A program made the translations under genes and the position numbers. DNA of 64,000 nucleotides from Alitta virens (Eukaryota; Annelida; Polychaeta; Phyllodocida; Nereididae), in the NCBI GenBank assembly GCA_932294295.1, contig OW028585.1, positions 18,192,561 to 18,256,560 of the forward strand, given 5' to 3'. Shown in pieces: positions 34,001 through 46,057 of this stretch. A model generated the notes under the pieces. That model did not search any database. It was not told the origin of the DNA and saw only the letters and a program-made list of their open reading frames with translations. Position 1 is the stretch's first letter. The number at the start of each line of letters is the position of its first letter.

Positions 34001-35076
34001 GAGCGTTGAAAATGTACTTTGCTATCTAATTGTCATATTTCAAAGATTATATGCACAATCAGGAGCATTCAGTTTGCTCGAATTATCAACACAATGGTAT
34101 GTTCCTTTAACTGAGTTTCAGCTTAGATTATGATTTATGTCCAAAATAGTCATAAATGGGCTACAGAAATGATCATAAGGAATAAATATGAAATTCAGCA
34201 AATGTTATGTTATGCCAACTTAAGATTTTGGGTCTAATTTCATACAAAATAAACCTTTAAGGTTGTATTTACTTGTATTTAAATAAAAAAAAGTCTAAAT
34301 AGAAATGAATACATATCTTAAAACACACCAATTTCATCAGTAAAATATTTTTCGCAAAATGATTACTTATAGATCGCAACTAAAGGAACCATACATTACC
34401 AATTGCCATGTTCCCTTCAACAGTTATGTAATTGTTGGGTTGCTGATTTGCATTAAAGCTATGGCATTTGAATTAGTTATGTATATATTTATTTTTATTA
34501 CCAAACACTTTACAGCTGTAATGAAAGTAATATAGATCACTAATAATTGTATGCACATGAATTCTATATCTTGTTTTTGGCTGTCATTGCAAAGTATGGG
34601 ATGCTAAGAAATATGAAGGAAGCAACAAAAATGTTCAAATTTTTTCAGAATTTCCACTTTTATTTAAAAAAATGATATAAGAAACATCAAAATGTAGCTT
34701 AAAAAGTGAAATTACCATAATCTAGATACATCATTGGCAAATTATTTACTGATGCAAGGATCATAGAGTCATTGATATTAGAGATTGAATGAGTACCAAA
34801 TTTTCATATTTTCCTTATATAAAATTATCTGTCATTATTTAATGGTCATGAAACACCAAAAAGGTATCTCTACACTATTTTAGACATATTCTTGTTAAGT
34901 TTTGTATGCATGTAGGTGCCTTAGTGTGTGAATTTTGCTCTGGAAAGGAAAACCTTTTTTCACAGGTCACTTTTACCACATATCTAAACCTACAGACTCA
35001 GATGCTTTACATATGTATATAGGTACAAAAGAATCTTCAATCCCAGCATTCAAACTTTGTATTCTTTTCCTTTCAG
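31100..35076. repeat. unit 2 non-coding block upstream of zinc-finger gene B
   Basis: 31,240-31,390 holds the 52-bp-type satellite ('cattacacttaagtcctgaat'). 31,390-32,500 is nearly identical to 51,690-52,800. The remainder follows the order of unit 1 (32,090 onward, 33,190 'ggacaagagctacaat') down to the acceptor at 35,074-35,076. The 111-residue minus-strand open frame at 31,719-32,054 is described separately. Confidence 0.75.
31719..32054 (-). CDS. hypothetical ORF, 111 aa, duplicated at 52,020
   Basis: Open frame from MPPSNDEQSSFGVINYRG to the stop, basic and without recognised domains. An almost identical copy (two residue differences) lies at 52,020-52,355. The surrounding DNA is equally conserved, so the frame may be open only because the duplication is recent. 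No splice or promoter evidence. Low support as a gene. Confidence 0.2.
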   Translation of the reverse strand: MPPSNDEQSSFGVINYRGFICLKFTWYAFINRLQAILKYSDHVLHEIIHKRYLKTPVDIYKIKKHTKFVSNFELNLWQHVQKEMAIKIIGIMIYGRRSGWRWILNSGCKRT

Positions 35077-35104
35077 AAAACTTCATTAAATTTGAAGAAA
35101 GTTA

Positions 35105-35971
35105 ATGGATTCAAACGTGAAACCGAAAGGCAGTGTGGATTTAGAGATGCAAGGTAGCTGTGAACAGGATAAGAGCGAAGTTGTGCATAAAGTTGACAAC
35201 AAAACACATAGTAAAAGACGACATAATTGCAATATCTGTAAGAAGGGATTTACAAAAAAATGTCATTTGAATGTACACATGATGATACACACTGAAGAAA
35301 TGCCATACATGTGCAGTGTGTGTGGAAAAAAATTCAGAACTTCAAGTAAGCGGAAATGTCACTTGGTGTTACATACTGGAGAGAAACAGTTCATTTGCAA
35401 TGTCTGTGGGAAAGGATTTACACTGAAATGCTCTCTGACCACACACTTGAGGATACACAGTGGAGAGAAACCTTACACTTGCAATATCTGTGGGAACAGA
35501 TTTACAGTGCAAAGTAGCATGACCAAACACATGAGGATACACAGTGGTGAGAAACCTTACACTTGCAGTATCTGTGGGAAAGGATTTACACTTCAAGGTC
35601 ACCTGACCACACATATGAGGATACACAGTGGAGAGAGACCTTATACTTGCAATGTCTGTTGGAAAGGATTTACACAGATAGGTCACCTGACCAAACACAT
35701 GAGGATACACACTGGAGAGAAACCTTACACTTGCAATGTCTGTGGGAAAGGATTTAACAGGCAAGATTACCTGACCGAGCATATGAGAATACACAGTGGA
35801 GAAAAACCTTACACTTGCAATGTCTGTGCAAAAGCATTTGCTCGGCAAAGCACCCTGACCACACACATGAGGATACACAGTGGAGAGAAACCTTACACTT
35901 GCAATATCTGTGGGAACAGATTTACAGTGCAAAGTAGCATGACCAAACACATGAAGATACACAGTAAATAG
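35105..35971 (+). CDS. C2H2 zinc-finger protein B, 9 fingers (288 aa)
   Basis: Same exon architecture as gene A: acceptor tttcag (35,074-35,076), 28-bp leader, ATG, and a 40-residue acidic N-terminus without an effector domain. Fingers 1-2 are the constant pair. Fingers 3-9 have helices [48 protein letters not shown] and VQSSMTKH. Fingers 4 and 9 share the same [17 protein letters not shown] module, evidence of internal copying. All Cys/His ligands are intact. The protein ends at KIHSK with a TAG, shorter than A because the tail codon became a stop. Probable nuclear DNA-binding protein, target unknown. Confidence 0.92.
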   Translation: MDSNVKPKGSVDLEMQGSCEQDKSEVVHKVDNKTHSKRRHNCNICKKGFTKKCHLNVHMMIHTEEMPYMCSVCGKKFRTSSKRKCHLVLHTGEKQFICNVCGKGFTLKCSLTTHLRIHSGEKPYTCNICGNRFTVQSSMTKHMRIHSGEKPYTCSICGKGFTLQGHLTTHMRIHSGERPYTCNVCWKGFTQIGHLTKHMRIHTGEKPYTCNVCGKGFNRQDYLTEHMRIHSGEKPYTCNVCAKAFARQSTLTTHMRIHSGEKPYTCNICGNRFTVQSSMTKHMKIHSK

Positions 35972-36416
35972 GAACCCTATACCCACAATGAATGATGGGA
36001 AAATATAAGATAACCTGCATGGACACTTGATGATACACCGCTGAGAGACCCTACATTCAGCCAGGAAAGGATAAGATTCAATTTATGCCCGTAGCTGTCT
36101 CTGTGTGGCAAGCTAGAAAGCTAGAAAACCCACAGTGGCATTATTTTTTTTCATGTGCATTGTGCATGAATGGTTGCACATAAAATTTTAATCGCTGCAA
36201 TGGCCCTATTCAGAAGAAAAGAATAACATCACTACAGAGCAAGTCAACCTGGCCAGTCACCACAAGAGTATGAATAAACCATGGAAGCCGATGTTGCTGC
36301 GTCCATCCCAAGAAATTTGGTGTGTATCCAACAAAAGATATAGAGACCTCATCAAATCAAAAAAGTTTAGTGTCAGTGGATTTTGTGCTGTTAATTGTGT
36401 ACATTTACATAAGTAA
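35972..36416. repeat. zinc-finger B 3' flank
   Basis: 3' UTR-like sequence as in the other loci, with a 'gagtatgaataaaccatgg' polyadenylation candidate near 36,270. The P450 part of the unit is absent here: the sequence jumps from the 3' flank ('gtcagtggatttt') to 'gtgctgttaattgtgta', the sequence that normally follows the P450 exons. Confidence 0.7.
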
Positions 36417-37100
36417 ATATAATCACATAAGTGATACTGCCAATTTTAAAGTTACAAAAGAAAGTGCTAAGATTAATTAAAAATGTTCCTAGAATATTTG
36501 AGTCAAAGGTCTTGTTTTCTGATTTGAAAGTTATATCTGTAAACAAATTATACAAATATTCTGTGGCAATATTTATGTTTAAATATAAGACAGGTAAATT
36601 GCCTCGTGTTTTTATAGAATTCTTTTGTTTAAATGCTTTCATATACAACACTAGAGGTCAAGGTCTATTCCAGATTCCTGTGTGCACATCAGTATTATCG
36701 CAAAAGAGAGTTAGATATACAGGGGTGAAGGTATTTACTATCCTTAATGATAAAATAGATTGAAAATGTAGTCTCAGTTGTTATAAAAGAAGGTTAAAGT
36801 TTTTCTACTTCAGTGTAATGATCCGTTATGGTAATAATTATAATAATTATAAAATATTCACATGTTAATGATATCATTTTTATTTATACAATTGTCATTC
36901 AGTTTATTGATGTTGTTTCTATAATATTTCATTTTTTGTTTTTCTATTTTTTGTCTAATCATTATTATTTCCTTTATTTCACCACCATTGTAATCTAGAT
37001 AATTATTAATTTTATTGTATGAACTATATATGCCACTTGGCATCAGCTTATGTTTTTTTTCCTTTTTTTTACGTGTAACTGTTCTTCACTGCACCTTAAG
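36417..37100 (+). mobile_element. 5'-truncated LINE tail
   Basis: The open frame 36,431-36,763 reads LQKKVLRLIKNVPRIF, YKYSVAIFMFKYKTGKLPR, FIYNTRGQGLFQIP and RYTGVKVFTILNDKID. This is the C-terminal region that follows the RT in Jockey/CR1-group LINEs (LQKKA.R.I ... FMFKY..G.LP ... TRG ... G.K.WN.L.). It is followed by about 300 bp of AT-rich 3' UTR. The insertion separates 'tttacataag' (36,406-36,415) from 'tcctgatcatat' (about 37,105), contiguous elsewhere (42,431-42,450). Different family from the LINE at 17.6 kb. Confidence 0.75.
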
Positions 37101-38520
37101 ATAATTCCTGATCATATAATACACAAGTCACACACAACTTAATTGTTTGTTACACCTAAGTCATGAAAGAAGATATGAATTTTACTCTAATCAATTATCA
37201 ATCACCCCTACAACATCCTTACCAGGAGATATGTTTTATTCAACATAATTGTTTATTATAGTCCTTAACACAACATATCAATGGCACTCCACTTAAATGC
37301 TCATTACACTTAAGTCCTGAATATACGATATTAGTGCACTCTACTTAGTTGTTCATTACACTTAAGTCATGAATGTTGGATATCAGTGCACTCTACTTAA
37401 TTGCTCAATACACTTAAGAACTAAATATAGGATATCAATGTCTGATGATACTTCCTACTAGACTTTCACAAAATTGTGGGTCTTATGATGAAGTTTGCCA
37501 TATCATCAAAAATTGCTACATCTGTGATCAAAATGCTCCACTGAAATTTCCTTGCCAAATTTCACTAATTTAATATGACATCTATGTATTAAAAAAATAT
37601 GTGTACATACCATTCCATCAATCCAAATTTAAGCTATTTTCCATAATATGTCGGAATCATAAGGTGGCCCCTCAGAAGCAACATATAATTGTCTCATAGA
37701 GGTCTCCTTGCCTCTTTTTGTAATGACTTTCCTGATGGGGCTGATAAATTCTTTGTCATTGTCATCATCATTGTCATCATTTAAAAGTGTAGATTTGCCT
37801 TTCATTGGAGGCGGTGTGAAATGGGCTGAAGAACCATATAGCTGAATCATTTTTATTTTTAAGCCCGAGTTGTCTGCAGTAATCATTGGCTTTATTTTAC
37901 TATACTTGGATTTCACTGTATAGCTATTTGATATTTTTTACCTGTCAGGGTGCTTAAACAAAAACATCTGTATATTGACTTTTTTAAATTATGATACATG
38001 ATTTGAATGCATTCTTCAACTTATTACTTTTGTACTTATTTAGTTGCAATGAATAAACACACGCAATTAGGCCCACACTACATAACAAATTTGGCTGAAA
38101 CAAGGTTACATCACTCTATTAGGCACAGGGGGCCATCGTTTTGCAGTTGTATAATTAATATAAACTGATATCTACGCTGTCAAATTCCTCGCACCCCCCC
38201 CCCCCCCCACTGGGATTCTTGCTTTGCCGAATTCAACAAGACCCTCTCTTGTGTAAAGGCCTAATCAAGAGTCTTATATCACTTTCGTTTCCTAGCAGAA
38301 CTCTAACACAAATGCACTGACCCTAACAAAATTAACTACATTACTTTTTTACTGTTACAAAATCACAACAAATCATAGGCCGCACTGCAGCAAAACCCTC
38401 AGCGGATCCCACATGCCTCACAGGCATCATTAAACCTGTTCAGTGTTCGTCTGACAAGCAGGAGGGCGGGTGTTACACTTTCATTTCCAGCACAGAACTC
38501 TTAACACACATTCGTTTTAA
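37101..38520. repeat. satellite plus an extra 0.9-kb segment shared with 55.2 and 63.2 kb
   Basis: 37,240-37,440 holds the 'cattacacttaagtcctgaat' satellite. 37,560-38,520 is homologous to 55,190-56,010 and 63,170-64,000: it includes the minus-strand frame described next, 'acacaattaggcccacactacat', a C homopolymer (38,194-38,208), 'aagaccctctc..gtgta.aggcctgatcaag' and 'caagcaggagggcgggtgtt'. It is not found in units A, B or D, and its nature is unknown. Confidence 0.65.
37629..37916 (-). CDS. hypothetical ORF with acidic run, 95 aa
   Basis: Minus-strand frame beginning MKSKYSKIKPMITADNSGLK, with FTPPPMKGKSTLLNDDNDDD and then a basic segment ITKRGKE, ending ILWKIA. Composition is protein-like (acidic run DDNDDDNDKE next to a basic patch). 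Copies at 55,262-55,460 and 63,240-63,440 have lost about 13 bp and other blocks and are out of frame, so only this copy is open. No family recognised; it could be an exon of a repeat-borne gene. Confidence 0.35.
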   Translation of the reverse strand: MKSKYSKIKPMITADNSGLKIKMIQLYGSSAHFTPPPMKGKSTLLNDDNDDDNDKEFISPIRKVITKRGKETSMRQLYVASEGPPYDSDILWKIA

Positions 38521-39578
38521 GAGCTGACAATAGTCATATGTGGGCTATCCTAAAGAATATATATGAAATTCAGCAACAATGTTAGGTCATGCCACATTAA
38601 GATGTTGGGTCTAATTTCATACAAAATAAACCTTTAAGGTTGTAATTACTTGTATTTAAATAAATAAAGTCTAAATACAAATAAATACAAATCTTAAAAC
38701 ACACCACTTTCATAAGTCACAATATTTTTCGCACACTGATTACTTTCAGCTGGCAACTGAAGGTACCATGCATTATCAATTGCCATATTACCTTCAGCAG
38801 TTACTGAATTGTTGTGTTGCTGTTTTGCATTAAATCTATGGCATTTAAATTAGTTATGTATATATTTATTTATTTCCAAACACTTTACCCTGTAAACTAA
38901 GAAAACAATCATAAGTATTGGAGTCAAGTGAAATTAAGTTAGATCATTATGCAACTAATGATTGCGAAATTGCTAATTATAAAAGGCAATACTATGATCA
39001 AATATGTAATAATTGTATGCACATGAATTCTACACCTTGTTCTTCGCTGTCATTGCAAAGTATGGGATGCTAAGGAATATGAAGAAAGCAACAACATTTT
39101 TTCCAGATTTTCCCCTTTTATTTACAAAAATTATATAAAAAACACCAAAATGTAGCTTGAAAAGTGAATTTACCATAATGTAGATGTATCAATGGCAAAT
39201 TATTTACTGATGTAAGGATCATAGAGTCTTTGATATGAGAGATTGAGTGAGTACCAAATTTTCATATTTTCCTTATCATATAGAATTATCTGTCATTATT
39301 TAATGGTCATGAAACGCCAAAAAGGTATCTCAACACTATTTTAGACATATTCTTGTTAAAAAAAAAAGACAACCTTTGTATTTAATATTAAAACATGGTT
39401 AATTCATACATCGGGGTAACACAAACACTTTGACCCTGTACGAGTGACCTTGACCCATTTTCTCAAGGTCACTTTTACCACAAGTCTGAAGCAACAGACT
39501 TAGATGCTTTACATATATATGTAGGTATTAAAGAGTCTTCAATCCCAGCCTTCAAACTTTGTTTTATTTTCCTTTCAG
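38521..39578. repeat. partial non-coding block upstream of zinc-finger locus C
   Basis: Resumes the unit at 'aatagtcatatgtgggct' (cf. 34,146) and continues through 'cattggcaaattatt'-type sequence to the acceptor cag at 39,576-39,578. The first two thirds of the block present in other units are missing. Confidence 0.7.
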
Positions 39579-39606
39579 AAAACTGCATTACATTTGAAAG
39601 GAGTTA

Positions 39607-40304
39607 ATGGATTCAAACATGAAACAAAAGGGCAGTGTGGATTTTGAGATGTAAGGTAGCTGTGAACAGGATAAGAGCGAAGTTGTGCATAAAGATGATA
39701 TTATAACACATAGTAAAAGACCACATAATTGCAATATCTGTAAGAAAGGATTTTCAAAAAAAAAAAATTGAATGTTCACATGATGATACACACTGGAGAA
39801 ATACCATACATGTGCAGTGTGTGTGGAAAAAAATTCAGAACATCAGGTAAACGGAAATGCCACTTGTTGTTTCATACTGGAGAGAAACGTTTCATTTGCA
39901 ATGTCTATGGGAAAGGATTTTCACTACAAAGTGACCTGACCAAACACATAAGGATACACAGTGGAGAGAACCCATATACTTGCAAGGTCTGTGGGAAAGG
40001 ATTTACAGTGAAATGCAATCTGACCACACACTTGAGGATACACAGAGGAGAGAAACCTTACACTTGCAATGTCTGTGGGAAAGGATTTTCACTTCAAGGT
40101 CACCTGACTGGACACATGAGGATACACACTGGAGAGAAACCTTACACTTGCAATCTCTGTGCAAAAGGATTTACGAGGCAAGATACCCTGACCAGACACA
40201 TGAGGATACACAGTGGAGAGAAACCCTACACTTGCAATATCTGTGGGAACTGATTTACAGTGCAGAGTAACATGACCAAACACATGAAGATATACAGTAA
40301 ATAG
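39607..40304 (+). pseudogene. C2H2 zinc-finger locus C, pseudogene (7 finger positions)
   Basis: The acceptor and ATG (39,607) are retained, but codon 16 is TAA (39,652-39,654, CAA to TAA). A run of 12 A (39,756-39,767) carries a net 1-base deletion relative to paralogues and shifts frame inside finger 1. Finger 3 has lost its second Cys (CNVYGKGF). A TGA (40,251-40,253) interrupts the last finger, whose final His is Tyr (KIYSK). Fingers in between ([24 protein letters not shown]) are intact, open as one frame of 161 codons. Five independent lesions argue for a dead gene. Confidence 0.93.
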
Positions 40305-41590
40305 GAACCCTATACCCACAATGAATGTTGGGAATGATTTAAGATAACCGGCATGGACACATGATGATACACCGCTGAGAGACCCTACATTCAGCGAGGA
40401 AAGAATATGATTCAAATTTATGACCATGGCTGTCTCTGTCTGGCAAGCTAGAAAACTCACAGTGGCCATATTTTTTGGCTTGTGCATTGTGCATGAATGG
40501 TTGCATGTGTGGTAATTTTAATTGCTGCAATGGCCTTATTCAGGAAAAAAGAATAATATCACTGCAGAGCAAGTCAACCTAACCAGTCACCACAAGAGTA
40601 TGAATAAACCATGGAAACAGATGTAGCTGCGTCTATCCAAAGAAATTTGGTGTGTATCCAACAAAGCATATGGAGACCTCATCCAATCGAAAAAGTTTAG
40701 TGTCAGTGGATGTTGTTGTTCACTCTTGTGTAGCATTTAAAAGGGCATTGTTTTGTCATAGATGTCTTGGTGTCATTCTCAGATATTTAAGAACATGTTT
40801 AGATCATAGATGTTGGTCTATAAGTAAATAACTGATTTTTTAACTGTTAAAAAAAATACTGAAAACAGTAAGCGTAACAATACTGACTGATTCTAGTATG
40901 TTTATATATATTTATCTCATAATTGTAGATGTTACAAATTAGCATTTAAAACAGCTAAGTCTCAATAAAATAATTCCAAGAAATATGTGCTAATAGCACT
41001 AATTTACACAATGTTAATATATATTTTATGCTGTAACAAGTCAGAAGCAAAAATTATGCATTGTGATGTTACATAACAATAGCAAATGTTAGGAATACAT
41101 AACCTTTACAGCATTATCAATAACTTAATGTCCAAACTTTCCTTATGTAACCTGTACAATAAATACCAGTTTACAAGAAAACAGTTATGTTTGATAATTT
41201 TATTTGAAACAAGGTGACAATAAACAGTATATTAACAAACTAATTAACCTCATGTAGTGCTAATTAACTAGACATTTAACTGGTAACTTATTTATCAACA
41301 TTGCACTGTTAACTATTTTGAATTGGTTTTTCTTTAAATCACACATGGGTCCCACTTCATTACCATATTTGCATGAATTGGGTGTAAAATGGTGTGGACT
41401 CCAAGCCTTATCATATAGTTTCTCCTCATTCCATCTAGTATGGTAGCTAAATTCAAATTGGTGGATAACTTTCAGCAATAACATGATACAAAAGCTTTAT
41501 CTGATCATTACATCTGCCACTAAACACAAAACCTTCTTTTGCCACAAATCCATTACCTTTCAGGCATAATTGTGACTATAAAACGATGAG
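40305..41590. repeat. zinc-finger C 3' flank and left part of unit
   Basis: As in the other units: the 3' UTR-like stretch, 'gagtatgaataaaccatgg' near 40,600, AT-rich spacer, then 'aataaataccagtttacaag' at 41,157 and the 'gggtgtaaaatggtgtggactccaagc' segment. No gene of its own. Confidence 0.7.
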
Positions 41591-41599
41591 TCATTATGA

Positions 41600-42236
41600 T
41601 TTTTATTTACTGAAATCTATTGAAGACATATTTCGCATTAAACTTCTTTGAGTAACCTTGACCAGGAAAGGTTTTGGTTCCAAAATAAGGCCAAGTTCAA
41701 AGTTCCCCCTCCTGGTTGGAAATCGAACTTTTGGATGAGCATTGCTGTGAAAAGGAAAAGTCGTTCTCTTGCCGGAGTTTCTTCAAGACACATCCTTTTT
41801 ACAGCTAAAAAAGGAATTATACTGAAAACATGTCATCTAAATGTGAGGTCGTCCATGGCAATCATTTGTGATAAAACACTGCAGGAAGTAGCCATCAGGA
41901 AGATTGTCCAAACAACTGCTGTAAAGAGAGGCCCATTCATGTAATTTTTACAGAAATTTGCCAATTTTCATATAAAAAACTATATCACCAGTTTATAATT
42001 ATTACTGATTTCTACAACTATCCCAAATGCTGAATCCAAAAAAAACAGAAAAATCTTCAGCAACATTTAACTAAACTTCAAGACAGCCATTGGGTAAAAA
42101 AGAATGACTTACCTGCGTCGTTTCTCATCATGCAAAGGCAGGAGTTTACCATCTGGGCCGATGAATTGTTTTGGATTGACCATGGACTGTCCCAATAACG
42201 TCTGTCATGATGAAGATACCACAAGTTCAATAACAC
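41600..42236 (-). pseudogene. cytochrome P450 remnant 3 (last two exons)
   Basis: The PERF-region exon 42236-42113 is 124 bp, 4 bp short of remnant 1, with the frame lost at WS|IQNNSS. The heme exon starts at 41821 with a normal acceptor and reads PFLAVKRMCLEETPARE: cysteine and arginine remain but the motif glycines are gone. A further deletion of about 26 bp removes the 'cacgtgggtcacatgact' stretch conserved in the other copies. Confidence 0.82.
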
Positions 42237-42239
42237 CTG

Positions 42240-45043
42240 TGGAATGATAAAATAAAGTGTTAATATATAATGGCAATTCACTAAAGTCACATACAGTGGT
42301 ATTCAAAAGTTTACAAACCCTCACAAAAAAGGCCTATTGTCTTCAAAATAATGCGGATGGCAGCATAAAAATCTGTCATATCATTACACCTTTAATCCTA
42401 TAAGACATGAGTTGTACTGTTAATTGTGTATATTTACATAAGTCCTGAACATATGACATGAGTAACAATCAACTTAATTGTTTGTTACACCTAAGTCCTA
42501 AAACAAGACATGAATTTTACTGTACTCAAATATCTATCACACCTACATCCTAACCAGGAGATATGTTTTATTCAACGTAATTGTTTATTATAGTCCTAAG
42601 CATAGCATATCAATGGCACTCTACTTAATTGCTCATTACACTTAAGTCCTGAATGTAGGATATCAGTGCACTCTACTTAATTGCTCACTAATTTAAGTAC
42701 TGAATATAGGATATCAGTGCACTCTCGTAAAACTTCCCTTTAAACAGACATTTCTGATCTAATTATTACATTAAGAGAAATCTCTTAAATATATTGTTAC
42801 TCAATTGTAATCTGACTAAAACTTTCCTAATATAGTAATGCATCCCCTATGCAGCTTTTGGCAGGTATGAGGGCTGGATTTGGCACCTGCATGATGACAT
42901 CAAAGGTGTCATGTACCACCACACTGCCACAATATTTATTCAACTGGCATTTAGTAATTAACAGCCAAGCATTTTCAGATGTAATCAAATTGTTTGTTGT
43001 GTCTTAATATAAAAGGATTCAGTTTTATTTGAAATCAGTCACAATTTCTGTTTGTTCCTCAGTAACATCAGTTGCAGATCACCATGCACAGCATTTGATT
43101 TTACCCAACTATAAAAGGTGAGGAATTATTCAATATGTTACTCACACACTTAGCATGCTGGCCGAAGGCCTTTTATTAGTTATTTTTTATGCGATTATAT
43201 AAAATAATGCAAAAAATAATGCAAAATGCATGTTAAGGACAAGAGCTACAATCAGTTGACAGCAAAGAATTCTTAAAACTCTCTTAGCCAAAAAATAGGT
43301 TAGTTAACTCCAGACGATACGGGATATAACTAACATATACTCCATCAAAAATATTTACTAATTTCTTTGATTTGTTTTAGTGCTATTATTAAGCAGTTAA
43401 AATACATATTGCACTCAGGAGGAAGTTAACATTTTCATTGATTATAACCTGCTCAGAGCAATACCAAATCAGTCTAAGTGGAGTATGACACTGGTTATAA
43501 TGAGCAACGTCATATTTATAGCAAACATTGGACATGCAGCTTGTTTTATTAGTGTGATCGAATTTCACTTAGTGCGACCAATAAAATGTATGTTACATAT
43601 ACTATGTTATGCTACATGTGTTTATTGTGGGTAATGAATTATGCTGGCCTGGTGAATGCCGATATCCGCGATGTAGATTATAAATGTTAGATCCAGAGAT
43701 CAAAGTTTACTGCTTAAGATTAAATGTCAAAGTTTCAGTATTTTGAGTTGGTTAACTGAGGCTGTGACAAACTTGTTCCTTACACACATTAGCTGTTTGC
43801 ACAGTTTATGGTGACAATTTGTAGGTGTTAAGGGAAATGGACTGATTGTTCAGAGAAGATATAGACACTGAACTTGCAAGATGTCAATTATGGTGCTGGA
43901 AAATCACATGGAAATTTGATATCTAATGTCATCTTCACACTTTGTACCCCAAATATACATGTTGTTTTGCGAGTACTATATCTGTATATATATTTTAACT
44001 CTTGAATTTCTTCATTCAAATGTTAATTATATTCTGACATGTGTGAAAATATCTAATTAATAGCAATCAAAGGGAGCGTTGAAAATATACTTTGCTGTTT
44101 AATTGTCATGTTTCAAAGATTTTATGCACAATCAGGAGTATTCAGTTTGCTCGAATTATCAACACAATAGCGTTCCCTTAACTAATCTACAGCTTAGATT
44201 ATGATTTATATGTCCAAAATAGTCATAAATGGGCTACAGAAATGATCCTAAGGAATAAATAGGAAATTCAGCAAATGTTATGTTATGCCACATTAAGGTG
44301 TTGGGTCTAATTTCATACAATATAAACCGTTAAGGTTGTATTTACTTGTATTTAAATAAATAAAGTCTAAATACAAATGAATGCATATCTTAAAACACAC
44401 CAATTTCATTAGTTAAAATATTTTCGCACACTGAATACTTTTAGTTGGCAATTGAAGAAACCATATATTATCAATTGCCATATTCCCTTCAACAGTTACT
44501 GAATTGTTGGATTGCTGATTTGCATTAAATCAATGGCATTTAAATTAGTTATGTATATATTTATATACTATGATCAAATATGTAATAATTGTATGCACAT
44601 GAATTCTACAACTTGTTTTTGGCTTTCATTGCAAAGTATGGGATGCTAAGGAATATGAAGAAAGCAACAAAAATGTTTGCATTTTTTCCAGATTTTCCAC
44701 TTTTATTTAAAAAATGATATAAAAAACATGAAAATGTAGCTTAAAAAGTGAAATTACCATAATCTAGATATATCATTGGCAAATTATTTACTGATGTAAG
44801 AATCATAGAGTCATTGATATGAGAGATTGAATGAGTACCAAATTTTCATATTTTCCTTATTATATAAAATTATCTGTCATTATTTAATGGTCATGAAACA
44901 CCAAAAAGGTATGTAAACTTATTTTCACAGGTCACCTTTACCACACATCTAAAACTACAGACTCAGATACTTTACATATGTATATAGGTACAAAAGAATC
45001 TTCAATCCCCGCCTTCAACAACCTTTTTTTCTTTTCCTTTCAG
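42240..45043. repeat. unit non-coding block upstream of zinc-finger gene D
   Basis: Satellite at 42,600-42,730, then a jump straight to 'aaaacttccctttaaacagacatttctgat' (42,730): the segment corresponding to 32,090-32,730 is missing. The rest parallels unit 2 to the acceptor cag at 45,041-45,043. Confidence 0.7.
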
Positions 45044-45071
45044 AAAACTGCATTAAATTTGAAGAGAGTTA

Positions 45072-45944
45072 ATGGATTCAAACGTGAAACAGAAAGGCAG
45101 TTTGAGTGTTGATTTTGAGATGCAAGGTAGCTGTGAACAGGATAAGAGCGAAGTTGTGCATGAAGATGACATCATAACACATAGTAAAAGACGACATAAT
45201 TGCGATATCTGTAAGAAAGGATTTACAAAAAAAAGTCATTTGAATGTACACATGATGATACACACTGGAGAAATGCCATACATGTGCAGTGTGTGTGGAA
45301 AAAAATTCAGAACATCAGCTGAGCGGAAGTATCATTTGGTGTTACATACTGGAGAGAAACAGTTCATTTGCAATGTCTGTGGGAAAGGATTTACACGGCA
45401 AATTACCCTGACCGGACACATGAGGATACACAGTGGAGAGAGACCTTACACTTGCAATATCTGTGGGAAAGGATTTGCATGGCAAGGTGTCCTGACCAAA
45501 CACATGAAGATACACAGTGGAGAGAGACCTTACACTTGCAATGACTGCGGGAAAGGATTTGCATGGCAAGGTGAACTGACCGCACACATGAGGATACACA
45601 CTGGAGAGAAACCTTACACTTGCAATGTCTGTGGGAAAGGATTTACAGTGAAATGCAATCTGACCACACACATGAGGATACACAGTGGAGAGAAACCTTA
45701 CACTTGCAATGTCTGTGGGAAAAGATTTGCCTTGCAAGGTCACCTGACCACTCACATGAGGATACACAGTGGAGAGAAACCTTACACTTGCAATATCTGT
45801 GGGAAAGGATTTAACAGGCAAGATTACCTAATCAAGCATATGAGAATACACAGCAGTGAGAAACCTTACACTTGCAATGTATGTGCAAAAGGATTTGCTC
45901 AGCAAGGTACCTTGACCAAACACATGAGGATACACATAACCTGA
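45072..45944 (+). CDS. C2H2 zinc-finger protein D, 9 fingers, C-terminally truncated (290 aa)
   Basis: Same acceptor, leader and N-terminus as gene A, with a 2-codon insertion ([11 protein letters not shown]). Fingers 1-2 are constant; fingers 3-9 have helices [48 protein letters not shown] and QQGTLTKH, closely following gene A in fingers 3-5. All ligands of the nine fingers are present. After 'aggatacaca' a deletion of about 55 bp relative to gene A (27,719-27,773) shifts the frame to a stop within two codons (IHIT). The remaining protein could still fold and bind DNA. Confidence 0.88.
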   Translation: MDSNVKQKGSLSVDFEMQGSCEQDKSEVVHEDDIITHSKRRHNCDICKKGFTKKSHLNVHMMIHTGEMPYMCSVCGKKFRTSAERKYHLVLHTGEKQFICNVCGKGFTRQITLTGHMRIHSGERPYTCNICGKGFAWQGVLTKHMKIHSGERPYTCNDCGKGFAWQGELTAHMRIHTGEKPYTCNVCGKGFTVKCNLTTHMRIHSGEKPYTCNVCGKRFALQGHLTTHMRIHSGEKPYTCNICGKGFNRQDYLIKHMRIHSSEKPYTCNVCAKGFAQQGTLTKHMRIHIT

Positions 45945-46057
45945 CCAAACACATGCGGATTCACAGTGGAGAGAGACCTTATACTTGCAATGTCTGTGGG
46001 AAAGAATTTACAGTGAAATGGAATCTGACCACACGCATGAGGATACACAGTAAATAG
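45945..46057 (+). pseudogene. out-of-frame relic of the last finger of D
   Basis: Beyond the frameshift the old frame continues [39 protein letters not shown] and TAG. Its first zinc-binding His is Arg (TTRMRIH), consistent with loss of constraint after the deletion. Confidence 0.85.
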
